A program made the position numbers and the translations under genes. A DNA stretch of 64,000 nt, from positions 1,506,936 through 1,570,935 of the forward strand of contig NZ_LKIU01000005.1 in NCBI RefSeq assembly GCF_001307035.1, in the 5' to 3' direction. The notes beneath the pieces are model-generated. The model was not told the DNA's origin and did no database searches. It saw only the letters and a program-made list of their open reading frames with translations. The first letter of the stretch is position 1; every line of letters starts with the position of its first letter. This stretch comes from Arthrobacter sp. Edens01. Lineage in GTDB: Bacteria > Actinomycetota > Actinomycetes > Actinomycetales > Micrococcaceae. Shown here one piece after another: positions 10,903 to 19,670 of the stretch.

Positions 10903-11286
10903 TTAGGAAGAGACCGGAAGGCCACGGCCCTCAAAGCAGGTTCGAGTGCCCGTGTGGCACGCCGCACCAACCTGGTCCACGCGAACCAGGAGTGCATCGC
11001 CGTCGCAGTCCAGCGCCACGGATTTCACGAGCTGGACGTGCCCGGAAGTATCGCCCTTGCGCCAGTACTCCTGACGGGAACGGGACCAGAAGGTCACCCG
11101 GCCCGTGGTGAGGGTACGGTGAAGCGCTTCGTCGTCCATCCAGCCGAGCATCAGCACCTCACCGGTGTCATGCTGCTGGATGACCGCCGCCACCAGTCCC
11201 GCGTCATCGCGCTTCAGGGTCGCTGCTACTGCGGGGTCCAGTTCGGAGTCCGTATGGGGGGTCTGGGGGGTGGTGTCTGTTGCCAT
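10903..11286 (-). CDS. hisI: Phosphoribosyl-AMP cyclohydrolase
   Basis: Third step of histidine synthesis: opens the purine ring of PR-AMP. 127 residues, monofunctional (HisE is separate at 16.6 kb). Motifs [32 protein letters not shown] and the zinc-binding cysteines in DCDGDALL (Cys94) and [10 protein letters not shown] (Cys110, Cys117) are all present. It is the first gene of the hisI-trp-lgt transcript. A TAGAAT box ends 7 nt before the ATG, so the mRNA is probably leaderless. Confidence 0.96.
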   Translation of the reverse strand: MATDTTPQTPHTDSELDPAVAATLKRDDAGLVAAVIQQHDTGEVLMLGWMDDEALHRTLTTGRVTFWSRSRQEYWRKGDTSGHVQLVKSVALDCDGDALLVRVDQVGAACHTGTRTCFEGRGLPVSS

Positions 11287-11293
11287 CCCTACG

Positions 11294-11299
11294 ATTCTA
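11294..11299 (-). promoter_or_regulatory. Probable -10 box of a leaderless hisI promoter
   Basis: On the minus strand TAGAAT is followed by exactly 7 nt and then the hisI ATG, the spacing of actinobacterial leaderless promoters. No Shine-Dalgarno at a proper distance is present. The -35 element is weak or absent. Confidence 0.55.
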
Positions 11300-11376
11300 G
11301 TGTGTTTAGCCGCACCGGGGCCGAATGGCCGCGTTCAGCGGGCAATGCGGGGGGTTCCATGCTAGTTTCAGCAGTG

Positions 11377-12021
11377 ATGCAATTCGTAGAACCCTCTCGT
11401 GAAGTCCTGGCCGAAACACTGCTCGCGGCCGGTCCCCACGCGCCCACGCTCTGCGAGGGGTGGGAGACCCGGCATCTTGCTGCGCACCTTTACCTGCGCG
11501 AACACCGGCCCGCCTCAGCGCTCGGCTTTTTCGTAAAGCCGTTCGCCGCCAAGACCGCCAAAGCCATGGACACCCTGGCCGCCAGAGCCTCCACTTCCGA
11601 GGGCTACGCCAAGCTGGTCAAGTCTTTCCGGTCAGGTCCTCCGCTCCTGTCTCCCATGCAGATTAAATCGGTGGACAACAGCGCCAACCTGGTGGAGTAC
11701 TTTGTGCACACCGAAGACATCCGCCGGGCCGGCGACCGCTGGGCGCCGCGCGCACTGGATTCCGAATACTCGGAAGCCCTCTGGTCTGAGCTCCTCAAGC
11801 GTGCCGCACTGCTCTACCGCGGTGTCGACGTCGGAATCATCCTGGTTCGGCCTGACGGTCCCCGCCATGTTGCCAAGCGTGCCGCTGTGTCCGTGGCGAT
11901 CGTCGGAGAGCCGTGCGAGCTCCTGCTGCATGCCCACGGCCGCACCCAGCAGGCCCTGGTCATGTTCGAAGGCCAGGCAGACGCCGTCGCGTTGCTTGAA
12001 AGCGCCGACATAGGCCTCTAG
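11377..12021 (+). CDS. TIGR03085 family protein (DinB/maleylpyruvate-isomerase-like fold)
   Basis: 214-residue actinobacterial protein of the TIGR03085 type, related to the mycothiol-dependent maleylpyruvate isomerase N-terminal domain. The start MQFVEPSREVLAETLLAAGPHAPTLCEGW...HLAAHLYLREHRP is characteristic; the histidines in this stretch are the likely metal ligands. Biological role unknown. I prefer ATG 11377 by homology; an in-frame ATG at 11359 behind a G-rich stretch is the alternative. It is divergent from hisI and ends in a strong terminator. Confidence 0.85.
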   Translation: MQFVEPSREVLAETLLAAGPHAPTLCEGWETRHLAAHLYLREHRPASALGFFVKPFAAKTAKAMDTLAARASTSEGYAKLVKSFRSGPPLLSPMQIKSVDNSANLVEYFVHTEDIRRAGDRWAPRALDSEYSEALWSELLKRAALLYRGVDVGIILVRPDGPRHVAKRAAVSVAIVGEPCELLLHAHGRTQQALVMFEGQADAVALLESADIGL

Positions 12022-12036
12022 CCCTTTTTCGATTAC

Positions 12037-12066
12037 GGGTCCGGCGTATTCGCCGGACCCTTTTTC
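12037..12066 (+). terminator. Intrinsic terminator after TIGR03085 gene
   Basis: Perfect 10-bp stem GGGTCCGGCG / CGCCGGACCC with a TATT loop, followed directly by TTTTT. It ends the transcript of the gene that stops at 12021. Confidence 0.93.
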
Positions 12067-12136
12067 GTTGCCCGGGAACGCGGGGACTGCCAGTGTTAAG
12101 CCGAATGCACTGACCGCCGGCTTCGGAGAGATCCCC

Positions 12137-13324
12137 ATGGGCAGGAACTGCGTCTTTGCGTCTGTCACCCGGCTCGCGGCTGCGGGTACAGCCGCCGCGC
12201 TTCTGCTTGTCGCCTGCTCCTCCCCTGACACCGCCCGGGACTCCGAGACAACACCCTTTTCCTCGCCGTCTCCGGGGGTATCGGCCGAGGACGAGCTGCC
12301 CGATGCCCTGCAGGCTGAGTTGCAGGCGCAGCTGGAGCAGGTCATGGAACGCTACGAAGTGCCGGGCGCCGCAGCCGGGGTCTGGGTAGCCGGTGCGGGA
12401 TCCTGGCAGGCCGTGTCCGGGACGGCCGACGCCGCCGGCGGCGCGGCGGTCTCCCCCGGCATGGAGTGGCCGCTGCGCAGCATCACGAAGTCCTACACCG
12501 TTACCCTGCTGCTCCAGCTCGCCGACGAGGGCCTGCTGAACCTCGATGACACCATTGGCGAGTATGTGGACGGAGTGACCAACGGCGACCGGATTACTCT
12601 GCGGCAGCTCGCGGAGATGTCCAGCGGCAATGCCGACTACACCGGCGATGCTTTCGCTTCAGAATATGAGCAGGATCCGGCACGGATATTCACCTTGGCA
12701 GAGCTCAACAGCTTTGTGCTCGGTGAGCCGGCGGAGTTCGAGCCCGGTGCGCAGCGCGTGTATACCAACGCCAACACCAACCTGCTCGGTGCCGTTATTG
12801 AGAACGTCACCGGCCAGCCGTTTAGCCAGGTCCTGGGCGAACGCATCCTGCAGCCTCTGGCACTCACCTCCACCAGCTACGTCACGGATCCGTCGGATTG
12901 GGCCCAGCCGCATCCAACCGGGTACGTCGAGCAGGACGGCGTGCTGGAGCCCCAGCAGGAGAACCCATCCATTTTCGCGGCAGCCGGATCCTTGTTCTCG
13001 ACCGTGGATGATGCGCGGGTATGGGCAGAGGCTCTGGCTACGGGATCGCTGCTGGAGGCGGATACACAGGACGAGCGCCAGGCAGGTGCCCCGCTCGAAA
13101 CCGGTCCGCCCTATGACCAGTACGCACTGGGCATCGGTGAGACCGGCGGTTGGTGGGGCCACAACGGCGAAGGAATCGGGTTCACGTCCGCCGCATTCCA
13201 TGACCCGGACACCGGGGCAACCATAGTGGTGTTCATGAACGAATCGAACGTGCCGGGCGTGCACCCGGCGGACGAGGCTTTCCGGTCCTTCGCGGAGGTC
13301 CTTGCGGCGAATCCGGGCCGATGA
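12137..13324 (+). CDS. Serine hydrolase lipoprotein, beta-lactamase / D-Ala-D-Ala carboxypeptidase family (PF00144)
   Basis: 395 residues, probably anchored outside the membrane: signal peptide with lipobox LVAC (Cys27). The penicillin-binding fold motifs are present: nucleophile Ser115 in SITK, Tyr209 in YTN, and HNG near 342 in place of KTG. This arrangement is typical of class-C-like esterases, D-aminopeptidases and DD-carboxypeptidases; substrate cannot be told from sequence. ATG 12137 is chosen because CGGAGAG lies upstream and the signal peptide follows at once; longer readings run into the previous terminator. Confidence 0.9.
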   Translation: MGRNCVFASVTRLAAAGTAAALLLVACSSPDTARDSETTPFSSPSPGVSAEDELPDALQAELQAQLEQVMERYEVPGAAAGVWVAGAGSWQAVSGTADAAGGAAVSPGMEWPLRSITKSYTVTLLLQLADEGLLNLDDTIGEYVDGVTNGDRITLRQLAEMSSGNADYTGDAFASEYEQDPARIFTLAELNSFVLGEPAEFEPGAQRVYTNANTNLLGAVIENVTGQPFSQVLGERILQPLALTSTSYVTDPSDWAQPHPTGYVEQDGVLEPQQENPSIFAAAGSLFSTVDDARVWAEALATGSLLEADTQDERQAGAPLETGPPYDQYALGIGETGGWWGHNGEGIGFTSAAFHDPDTGATIVVFMNESNVPGVHPADEAFRSFAEVLAANPGR

Positions 13325-13403
13325 GCCCGGATATCCTTGGAGGGCGAGTTGCCCTCGCCCCCGGCTGCCCGGTGCAACCGGTCACTTCTGTGCAAGGACT
13401 CCG

Positions 13404-13898
13404 GTGAACAGGAAAACACTCAAGGACGATGGCTTTGCCGGATTCCGGCAGATCGAGCACCTCGAGGTCAACCGGATCCCGCAGCGCCAGGGGCTCTTCG
13501 CCATACTGCGCCCCGAGGGTTTTGAACCCCGGTACCTTCCAAAGAGCACCGCCGGTGTATTCAAGAAGAAGAACCCGTCCCTGGCCGAGGCTGAGCTTGC
13601 CGGCGAATGGGTCGCGGAGGCGGACATCCTGTTCATCGGCAAGGCCGGCCCCGGCAGCAACGGCAACCGCGGTCTGAGGCGCCAAATCCAGGAGTTTGTG
13701 GACTTCGGCAAGGGTAGACCGCCCGGGCACTGGGACGGCCGCCTCATCTGGCAGCTGGCCGGCGCCGGTGCACTGCTGGTTGCGTGGAAGGAACTGCCGG
13801 TGGAAGAACTCAACCGGGCGCACGCTGACTACCACGCCCGGTTCCGCGGGTGCTACGGCCGCCTGCCCTACGCCAACCTGGTCCAGGCCCGTGCCTAG
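13404..13898 (+). CDS. GIY-YIG-like protein of unknown function
   Basis: 164 residues. The pattern GLFAILRPEG...YLPKSTAGVFKKKNPS...WVAEADILFIGKAG...LRRQIQEFVDFGKG...HWDGRLIWQL resembles a small family of GIY-YIG-related proteins, with FIG in place of the second half of the motif and a conserved arginine on the following helix. Nuclease activity is not shown. Start GTG 13404 with AAGGAC upstream. It overlaps the next gene by 8 bp, suggesting co-expression. Confidence 0.6.
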   Translation: MNRKTLKDDGFAGFRQIEHLEVNRIPQRQGLFAILRPEGFEPRYLPKSTAGVFKKKNPSLAEAELAGEWVAEADILFIGKAGPGSNGNRGLRRQIQEFVDFGKGRPPGHWDGRLIWQLAGAGALLVAWKELPVEELNRAHADYHARFRGCYGRLPYANLVQARA

Positions 13899-14820
13899 GC
13901 AGGCACAGGACCGGAGATTCGTCTCGAACCGGTCCCGGCGCAACCCCCTGCTGGGGCCGTTGGAGGACGCCCGTTGGGTCCGCATCCCGGTCATCGCACT
14001 GGCAGCTGTGTTCCTGGCAGGCTGTGTGACGGGCGACGACGGTGCCTCCTCCCCCGCGGACACGGCTCCGGCAACGGTCGAAGTTTCAGGGGAAGCAGCA
14101 AATGCTGAGGAATCAGCGGCAAAGCGGTGGGTCCCCGTCCCCGGAGACACCTGGCAGTGGCAGCTCACCGGCGCCCTGGATTCCCGTGTGGACGCGCGGA
14201 TCTACGACGTTGACTACGAACGGACCAGCCGTGTCGAGGTCGCCCGCCTGCACCGGGACGGCCGCCGGGTTATCTGCTACCTGTCGGTGGGCTCCTGGGA
14301 GGATTTCCGCCCGGATTCGGGTGGGTTTCCGGACGAGGTGCTGGGCAAGGTGATGGACGGCTGGCCGGATGAACGGTGGCTGGATATTCGCCGCCAGGAC
14401 ATCCTGCTGCCCTTGCTGGCAGCCAGGATGGACATCTGCGCACACAAGGGATTTGATGCCGTGGAGCCGGACAACGTGGACGGCTACCGCAACGAGACAG
14501 GCTTCGAGCTCAGCTCAGCGGACCAGCTGTCCTTCAACCGCGCCGTCGCCCGCCTGGCACACGAACGCGGACTGTCCGTGGCGCTGAAGAACGACCTGGA
14601 TCAGATCCCCGACCTTGTGGGCGACTTCGACTTCGCCATAAATGAGCAATGCGCACTGTACGGGGAATGCGGGGACTACCTGCCTTTCACCGAGGCTGGC
14701 AAGGCGGTGCTGCACGTGGAATACGAAGGCTCCCTGGACTTCTGCGCGGAGTCCACGCGCCTCGGCCTGTCCTCAATGCTGAAGCCGCTGGATCTCGGGG
14801 CGGACCGGCAGCCCTGCTGA
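13891..14820 (+). CDS. GH114-like endo-alpha-1,4-polygalactosaminidase family lipoprotein
   Basis: 309 residues with lipobox LAGC (Cys45) after a hydrophobic stretch, so likely surface anchored. The catalytic domain shows the GH114/TM1410 pattern: WQWQLTG, IYDVDYERTS, VICYLSVGSWEDFRPD, WLDIRR, GFDAVEPDNVDGY, ALKNDLDQIPDLVGDFDFAINEQC and the EYEG near the end. The acids in EPDN are likely catalytic. This family acts on galactosaminogalactan-type or related amino-sugar polymers; the actual substrate is unknown. GTG start at 13891 is inferred from the overlap with the preceding stop; no strong ribosome-binding site. Confidence 0.85.
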   Translation: MPRQAQDRRFVSNRSRRNPLLGPLEDARWVRIPVIALAAVFLAGCVTGDDGASSPADTAPATVEVSGEAANAEESAAKRWVPVPGDTWQWQLTGALDSRVDARIYDVDYERTSRVEVARLHRDGRRVICYLSVGSWEDFRPDSGGFPDEVLGKVMDGWPDERWLDIRRQDILLPLLAARMDICAHKGFDAVEPDNVDGYRNETGFELSSADQLSFNRAVARLAHERGLSVALKNDLDQIPDLVGDFDFAINEQCALYGECGDYLPFTEAGKAVLHVEYEGSLDFCAESTRLGLSSMLKPLDLGADRQPC

Positions 14821-14867
14821 CCTTCGGCTCCAGGGCGACGCTCAGCAGGATGCCGGCAGTAGCCGGT

Positions 14868-14896
14868 CATACCGCCGGGCACAGCCCGGCGGTATG
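14868..14896. terminator. Hairpin between convergent GH114-like gene and hisF
   Basis: Perfect 13-bp stem CATACCGCCGGGC / GCCCGGCGGTATG with a 3-nt ACA loop, ending one base before the hisF stop codon. No T-run on either side, but position and strength suggest a two-way terminator or transcript-end protector. Confidence 0.7.
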
Positions 14897-14897
14897 G

Positions 14898-15668
14898 CTA
14901 CCGGACGGGATAACCCGCGTCCGCGATGGCCTTCTTGACGTCGGCAATCGCGTTGTCCGGACCGAAGTGGAAGATTGACGCCGCCAGCACGGCATCCGCA
15001 CCGGCAGCGATGGCCGGCGGAAAATGCTCAGGCACGCCGGCGCCGCCGGAAGCGATCAGCGGGACCTGCACGGCTGCCCGCACGGCCCGGATCATTTCCA
15101 GGTCGAATCCATCCCGGGTACCGTCAGCGTCGATGGAGTTCAGCAGGATCTCCCCCACGCCCCGGTCAGCGGCTTCCCTGGCCCAGGCAACGGCGTCGAT
15201 CCCCGTGCCCTTGCGGCCTCCGTGGGTGGTGATTTCAAAGCCCGACGGCGTTGAACCGTCGTGCGTTCGCCTCGCGTCCACGGAGAGCACCAGCACCTGG
15301 GAGCCGAAGTGCCGGGTGATCTCATCAATCACGTCCGGACGCGCAACGGCTGCAGAGTTGATGGACGCCTTGTCCGCACCGTAGCGCAGCAGCCGGTCAA
15401 CATCCTCAACAGTGCGGACGCCGCCGCCTACGGTCAGCGGAATGAAGACTTCCTCGGCCGTGCGGGAGACGACGTCGAACACGGTTTCCCGTGCCCCGGA
15501 GGACGCGGTGACGTCCAGGAACGTCAGCTCGTCTGCACCGGCGCGGTCGTAGCGGTGGGCCAGCTCAACCGGGTCACCGGCGTCGCGCAGGCCTTCGAAG
15601 TTGATGCCCTTGACCACGCGGCCGGCATCAACGTCCAGGCAGGGAATGACGCGGATGGCAACGCTCAT
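14898..15668 (-). CDS. hisF: Imidazole glycerol phosphate synthase, cyclase subunit
   Basis: Uses PRFAR and ammonia from HisH to make imidazole glycerol phosphate and AICAR. 256 residues, (beta/alpha)8 barrel. Catalytic Asp12 is in [15 protein letters not shown] and the second aspartate is in VLSVDARR. Phosphate loops [10 protein letters not shown] and [11 protein letters not shown] are intact. hisH is not adjacent here. It follows hisG by 12 nt. Confidence 0.97.
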   Translation of the reverse strand: MSVAIRVIPCLDVDAGRVVKGINFEGLRDAGDPVELAHRYDRAGADELTFLDVTASSGARETVFDVVSRTAEEVFIPLTVGGGVRTVEDVDRLLRYGADKASINSAAVARPDVIDEITRHFGSQVLVLSVDARRTHDGSTPSGFEITTHGGRKGTGIDAVAWAREAADRGVGEILLNSIDADGTRDGFDLEMIRAVRAAVQVPLIASGGAGVPEHFPPAIAAGADAVLAASIFHFGPDNAIADVKKAIADAGYPVR

Positions 15669-15680
15669 GACTGCGCTCCC

Positions 15681-16523
15681 CTAGATCCGGCAGGCGTGGA
15701 TGGTGCTGACCAGGATGGCGCGGGCGCCAAGGTCGTACAGCTCGTCCATGATGCGGTTGGTGTCCGACTTCTTGATCATGGAGCGCACGGCTACCCAGTC
15801 CGAGTCCCGCAGCGGGGAGACGGTCGGGGATTCAAGTCCCGGGGTGAGGGCAGCGGCCGCTTCGACCAGTTCCTTGCGGACGTCGTAGTCCATCATCACG
15901 TACTGCCGGGCCACCAGGACACCCTTGAGGCGGCGCTTGAGCACCTCCAGCCCGGCGGGGTTGGCACCCTTGCGGCCGATCAGCACGGCTTCGGACTTCA
16001 GGATGGGTTCACCGAAGATCTCCATCCCGGCGGCGCGGAGCGTGGTACCGGTTTCAACGACGTCGGCAATCGCGTCAGCGACGCCAAGGCGCACAGAGGA
16101 TTCAACGGCGCCGTCCAGGCGAACCACAGACGCATCGACGCCGTGTTCGGCCAGGTAGTCGCGCAGCAGTCCGTCGTAGCTGGTGGCGATGCGCTTGCCG
16201 TTGAGTTCTTCAAGGGAGGCGAACTCCCCCACCGGTCCGGCGAAGCGGAAGGTCGATGCACCAAAGCCGAGGCTCATCAGTTCTTCAGCATCCACCTGCG
16301 CGTCCAGGAAGAGGTCGCGGCCGGTGAGTCCGACGTCGAGCGTTCCGGAGCCGACGTAGACGGCAATGTCGCGCGGGCGGAGGAAGAAGAATTCGATGTC
16401 GTTGTCGGGATCGACCATCACCAGTTCGCGGCTGTCGCGGCGCTGGCGGTAACCGGCCTCGGAGAGCATGGCGGAGGCGGATTCGGAAAGGGCGCCCTTG
16501 TTGGGCACTGCTACACGGAGCAT
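15681..16523 (-). CDS. hisG: ATP phosphoribosyltransferase, long form
   Basis: First, feedback-controlled step of histidine synthesis: ATP plus PRPP. 280 residues, the long form with the C-terminal ACT-like regulatory domain, so no HisZ is needed. N-terminus [16 protein letters not shown] and PRPP loop [13 protein letters not shown] are typical. Start at ATG 16523 by homology; the upstream in-frame extension is not conserved and the ribosome-binding site is weak. Confidence 0.96.
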   Translation of the reverse strand: MLRVAVPNKGALSESASAMLSEAGYRQRRDSRELVMVDPDNDIEFFFLRPRDIAVYVGSGTLDVGLTGRDLFLDAQVDAEELMSLGFGASTFRFAGPVGEFASLEELNGKRIATSYDGLLRDYLAEHGVDASVVRLDGAVESSVRLGVADAIADVVETGTTLRAAGMEIFGEPILKSEAVLIGRKGANPAGLEVLKRRLKGVLVARQYVMMDYDVRKELVEAAAALTPGLESPTVSPLRDSDWVAVRSMIKKSDTNRIMDELYDLGARAILVSTIHACRI

Positions 16524-16613
16524 TGGAGTATTTCTTTCGCTGGAAGTCAGATGGGAACTGGGCCTGCCGGCGGGCCACACACTGTTTGAGGGGTACTCAA
16601 AGGCAGCGCGTGG

Positions 16614-16877
16614 CTAGAGATGCTTGTAAACGTCCTGCAGGGTCATGCCTTTGGCAAGCATAAGGACCTGCAGGTGATAGAGCAGCTGGGAGATCTCCTC
16701 TGCTGCGGCTTCGTCAGACTCGTACTCGGCAGCCATCCAGACTTCTGCGGCCTCTTCGACTACCTTCTTGCCGATGCCGTGGACGCCGGACTCGAGTTCG
16801 GCGACGGTGCGTGACCCGGCTGGCCGGGTCGCCGCCTTCTCACTGAGTTCGGCAAATAGCTCTTCGAAGGTTTTCAC
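16614..16877 (-). CDS. hisE: Phosphoribosyl-ATP pyrophosphatase
   Basis: Second step of histidine synthesis. 87 residues, all-alpha MazG-like fold with the metal-binding acids in [29 protein letters not shown]. First gene of the hisE-hisG-hisF transcript. Start codon GTG at 16877, preceded at 6 nt by TACCCT, again fitting a leaderless message. Confidence 0.96.
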   Translation of the reverse strand: MKTFEELFAELSEKAATRPAGSRTVAELESGVHGIGKKVVEEAAEVWMAAEYESDEAAAEEISQLLYHLQVLMLAKGMTLQDVYKHL

Positions 16878-16883
16878 AGATCA

Positions 16884-16889
16884 AGGGTA
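16884..16889 (-). promoter_or_regulatory. Probable -10 box of a leaderless hisE promoter
   Basis: TACCCT on the minus strand lies 6 nt before the hisE GTG; no Shine-Dalgarno is visible at the usual distance. The -35 region is not clear. Confidence 0.4.
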
Positions 16890-17066
16890 CGCGCTGCGTC
16901 ACAATCTGCCCCATTCCGGCTCGGCTGTGTGACGAAGGACGCTTCCGGCGGCGTCCTCGCCCGGCGCTACCACGCATCTTCAAACCACTGATCCGGGTGA
17001 AGGCCTGCTCAGATCATCGGAATCATTCCCTGGCTGCGGCACCGCCCCCGCCGGGTTTACCACGGT

Positions 17067-17645
17067 TCATCGGGCCGAGATTGAATTCGTGCCCGTGGTT
17101 TCGACTGTGGGATCCCCCGAGGCATAAGTGACGCTGTTGTTCTCCCCTTCGACGTCGATGTCACGGGTCTCCTCGACGCCGACAGTATTCCCGGTCCCGC
17201 CGACATCAATTTCGGGCACATTCCTAAGGTTGGCCTCATTGTTGTTGCCGTCGATATCGAGGCTTTCAGCGTTCTCGCCGGTAACTGAGTTGTCATTGCC
17301 GCGGATATCAATGTCTTCACACTGACCGGTCGTCTTCACGCTGGTGCCGTTGGTCTGGACGTCGATATCTCCCCCGCCGTTGCACGTAACGGTAATGCTG
17401 GTGTTCGGTTCAGTAATTCGGTGCTCTTCATCGCGGCTGAGGGTAATCGTCTCGTCGGAGTTCCCGGATGCCGCTGATGTGCCTGAGTCTGTTGGAGACG
17501 CGCTCACGCTCTCCGGTGTTCCGGCACTGGTTGATGGGATACCGGTTTCCAGGGGTTCCGGCGCCGGGTTGGTGCATCCGGTGACGAGTGCCAGGCCCGC
17601 GACTGCGGTGAGCACGGGCGCGGTGACACGGAAACTGCGGTACAT
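17067..17645 (-). CDS. DUF3060 domain lipoprotein
   Basis: 192 residues. Signal peptide with lipobox VTGC, then a Ser/Thr/Pro-rich linker (about 30-65), then repeating beta-strand units with Asp/Asn/Gly turns (IDVQTNGTS, IDIRGNDNSV, LDIDGNNNEA, IDVGGTGNTV, IDVEGENNSV), the pattern of DUF3060. The repeats suggest a small beta-helix exposed on the cell surface. Function unknown. GAGGAG lies before the ATG at 17645. Monocistronic. Confidence 0.88.
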   Translation of the reverse strand: MYRSFRVTAPVLTAVAGLALVTGCTNPAPEPLETGIPSTSAGTPESVSASPTDSGTSAASGNSDETITLSRDEEHRITEPNTSITVTCNGGGDIDVQTNGTSVKTTGQCEDIDIRGNDNSVTGENAESLDIDGNNNEANLRNVPEIDVGGTGNTVGVEETRDIDVEGENNSVTYASGDPTVETTGTNSISAR

Positions 17646-18025
17646 GCGGGTTCTCCTCAGCTAGACGGGGCTGGGTGTTGTGCGGCCTGCCCCAAGGGAA
17701 GCTGCGCTCTTTGGCGGTTCCGCTTCCGGGGCTTTTCCGCTTGCCTGTCCAGTCTCCAACACGTTGGCCGGGACGGCCATGTTGAGGCTCGCCATTGTCC
17801 ACAGACTTGGCTGAATCGGACTGGCTTGGACGGAATGGCGCGGCGCGGGTGTTTGGGCACCGAGGTTCCCATCCCCAGGTGCCGGTGTTACGGAAGTGAC
17901 CACGTAGACCACAGGAACACCAGGGAGTGGGAACCTTGGCCTGTTTACCCGCGGCGATGGCCGCCCTCGCAGGCCGCCGCGGGGAATCGGAAAACCGTTC
18001 CGTGAGCGAGCGTTATCGTTGCAGC
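17646..18025. other. Gene-poor gap
   Basis: About 380 bases between the divergent DUF3060 gene and the CPBP gene. I see only the DUF3060 ribosome-binding site and presumably both promoters. Short open frames here have no recognisable protein character. Confidence 0.5.
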
Positions 18026-18841
18026 GTGACGGACAAACGCATCGCCTGGCAGTTCACTGCGCTGACGTTCGTGATCGCCTATGGCTTCGCGGGCGCACTG
18101 ATCATCGCTGCCCGGTTCGGGTATGAAGTGAACAATGTCGTCACAACGTTGCCCGAATTTCTCGCGAACGTGCCCTTCTCGATTTATATCCTCTCGCCGG
18201 CCATTGCTTCCTATCTCGTCCTGAGGAGGGCCGGGAAGGTTTCAGGTCCCGGCGCGTGGCTGAGGATGGTGTTCTTTGCCAAGGGCCGTCCGGCGGCCTA
18301 TCTCTTGGTCTTCTCGGCACTCGGCGTGTACTTTTCGCTCCACCTGCTTATCTCGGGGCCCTCCGCATATGCACTCCCCTGGTTCATGTTTTTTCTCTCG
18401 CTGCCGGGCAACCTCATCATTGGCGGCATGGAAGAGGCCGGGTGGATGACGGCGCTGCAGCCGCAGCTCTACCGCCGGTGGGGCTATTTTGTTTCCTCCC
18501 TGGTGGTCGGAATTATCTGGCTGCTGTGGCACGTCCCGCTGTTCTTCATCCCGGGCACGAACCATGAGTCCGGCGTCATCGACTACTGGATGTTCGCTGT
18601 TCAGATCATGGCGTTCCGCTTCCTCTACGGCGCGATTCTCGCTCTGTCGCCCCGGAACGCGGTGTTCCTGTGCATCCTCTTCCACACCATGTTCAACGCT
18701 GCCAGCTTCACTCTGGGTGTCCCGCCGACAACGTGGGCGGGCACCGTCACGGCGAACGCGGCAGTGGTGGCTCTCGCCGTCGCGGTGGTGTTCTCCCGCA
18801 GGAATGGGAAGAGGGCGCCAGGCAGGCGAACGGGATCCTGA
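18026..18841 (+). CDS. CPBP family intramembrane metalloprotease-like protein
   Basis: About 271 residues and seven to eight hydrophobic helices. ABI/CAAX-protease motifs: EEAGW (about 136-140), WLLWHVPLFF with the second-motif histidine, and LFHTMFN with the HxxxN motif. The arginine of the classical EExxxR is replaced by methionine, as in one common subgroup, so the Glu pair and two histidines needed for metal remain. Role unknown. Start uncertain: GTG 18026 places the first helix at the N-terminus; GTG 18002 or 17927 are alternatives. Confidence 0.82.
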   Translation: MTDKRIAWQFTALTFVIAYGFAGALIIAARFGYEVNNVVTTLPEFLANVPFSIYILSPAIASYLVLRRAGKVSGPGAWLRMVFFAKGRPAAYLLVFSALGVYFSLHLLISGPSAYALPWFMFFLSLPGNLIIGGMEEAGWMTALQPQLYRRWGYFVSSLVVGIIWLLWHVPLFFIPGTNHESGVIDYWMFAVQIMAFRFLYGAILALSPRNAVFLCILFHTMFNAASFTLGVPPTTWAGTVTANAAVVALAVAVVFSRRNGKRAPGRRTGS

Positions 18842-18845
18842 CGGT

Positions 18846-19670
18846 TCAGCGCCCGCTCGGCGCGCTATGCCGGCTGTCTTGGCGGTACACGTAGCTGCCG
18901 GAGAGCCGAAAGCCGGCTCTGGCGTACAGCCCCTGCGCGTCGAGATTCGCCGCAGTCACCTGCAGCCAAAAGTCTGTTACGTCCGAATCATTACCTGCCC
19001 GCAGCAATTCCTCCAGGACCGCTGCCGCGAAGCCCTGGCGACGCGCTTCCGGGAGTGTAGACATGCAGTAGATGCCGCCCATGCTGCTGCCTTCCGGCAA
19101 CGCGAGGCGTCCGACGGCGGCGGGGCGGCCGTCATTATTTCGCACCAGGGCGTACACGGAGGGACAGCCTGAGAGGATTCGCAGGGCTATGGCCTGTTCC
19201 TCGTTGCCTCCGCGGCCGTCCACCAGCCACCAGACGTGCATCCAGTCATCCGAGGGCACCGACGACAGTTCCACCGCCGGCGCCCCAGGGAACAATGCAG
19301 GATCAGGGAGATCCTTGGCACTCCGGGTCAGGACACGGGTTGAGGACTGTCGTGTGAACCCCTCCACGTCCAGAAGGTTGTGCAGGGCCGCCGCGTCGTC
19401 GGCGTCCTCGGAGATTTGGAAGATCACCGGCAGCCGGCGGCGGCCGTACCAGGACCGTGCCTCGCGAAGCAGACCGGAAAGTTCTTCACCGGAGTGTCCG
19501 TTGATTCCCCTCGGCCAGACAGAGTTGGCCCGCTGGGTTACTCCTCCCGCGGCGCGGAGAATCCAGCCGCCGGACTTGTGCCGGTCCAGTGCCGGCCACG
19601 CGGCGTCCATGGCGGACTCCAGCGACAGAGGCAAGGGCTGCAAAGACGTGGTGGGCCTACGGAGAGGCAT
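18846..19670 (-). CDS. GNAT family N-acetyltransferase
   Basis: 274 residues. The C-terminal half carries the GNAT fold: acetyl-CoA loop in CMSTLPEARRQGFAAAVLEELLRAG and the final LQVTAANLDAQGLYARAGFRLSGSYVYRQ typical of this superfamily. The N-terminal half resembles a second, degenerate GNAT-like domain. Substrate unknown. Its start overlaps the previous gene by 14 bp, so the two are probably co-translated. Confidence 0.87.
   Translation of the reverse strand: MPLRRPTTSLQPLPLSLESAMDAAWPALDRHKSGGWILRAAGGVTQRANSVWPRGINGHSGEELSGLLREARSWYGRRRLPVIFQISEDADDAAALHNLLDVEGFTRQSSTRVLTRSAKDLPDPALFPGAPAVELSSVPSDDWMHVWWLVDGRGGNEEQAIALRILSGCPSVYALVRNNDGRPAAVGRLALPEGSSMGGIYCMSTLPEARRQGFAAAVLEELLRAGNDSDVTDFWLQVTAANLDAQGLYARAGFRLSGSYVYRQDSRHSAPSGR

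Noticed and set aside
10873..11376. Trp or His leader-peptide attenuator before hisI/trpE
   Set aside because: No run of Trp or His codons; hisI is preceded by a box at leaderless spacing, leaving no leader.
17661..17912. 83-codon open frame in the gap before the CPBP gene
   Set aside because: No start signal and low-complexity, random-looking sequence.
18026..18841. CPBP protease judged inactive because the EExxxR arginine is missing
   Set aside because: A common subgroup lacks this arginine; the metal-binding Glu and His residues remain.
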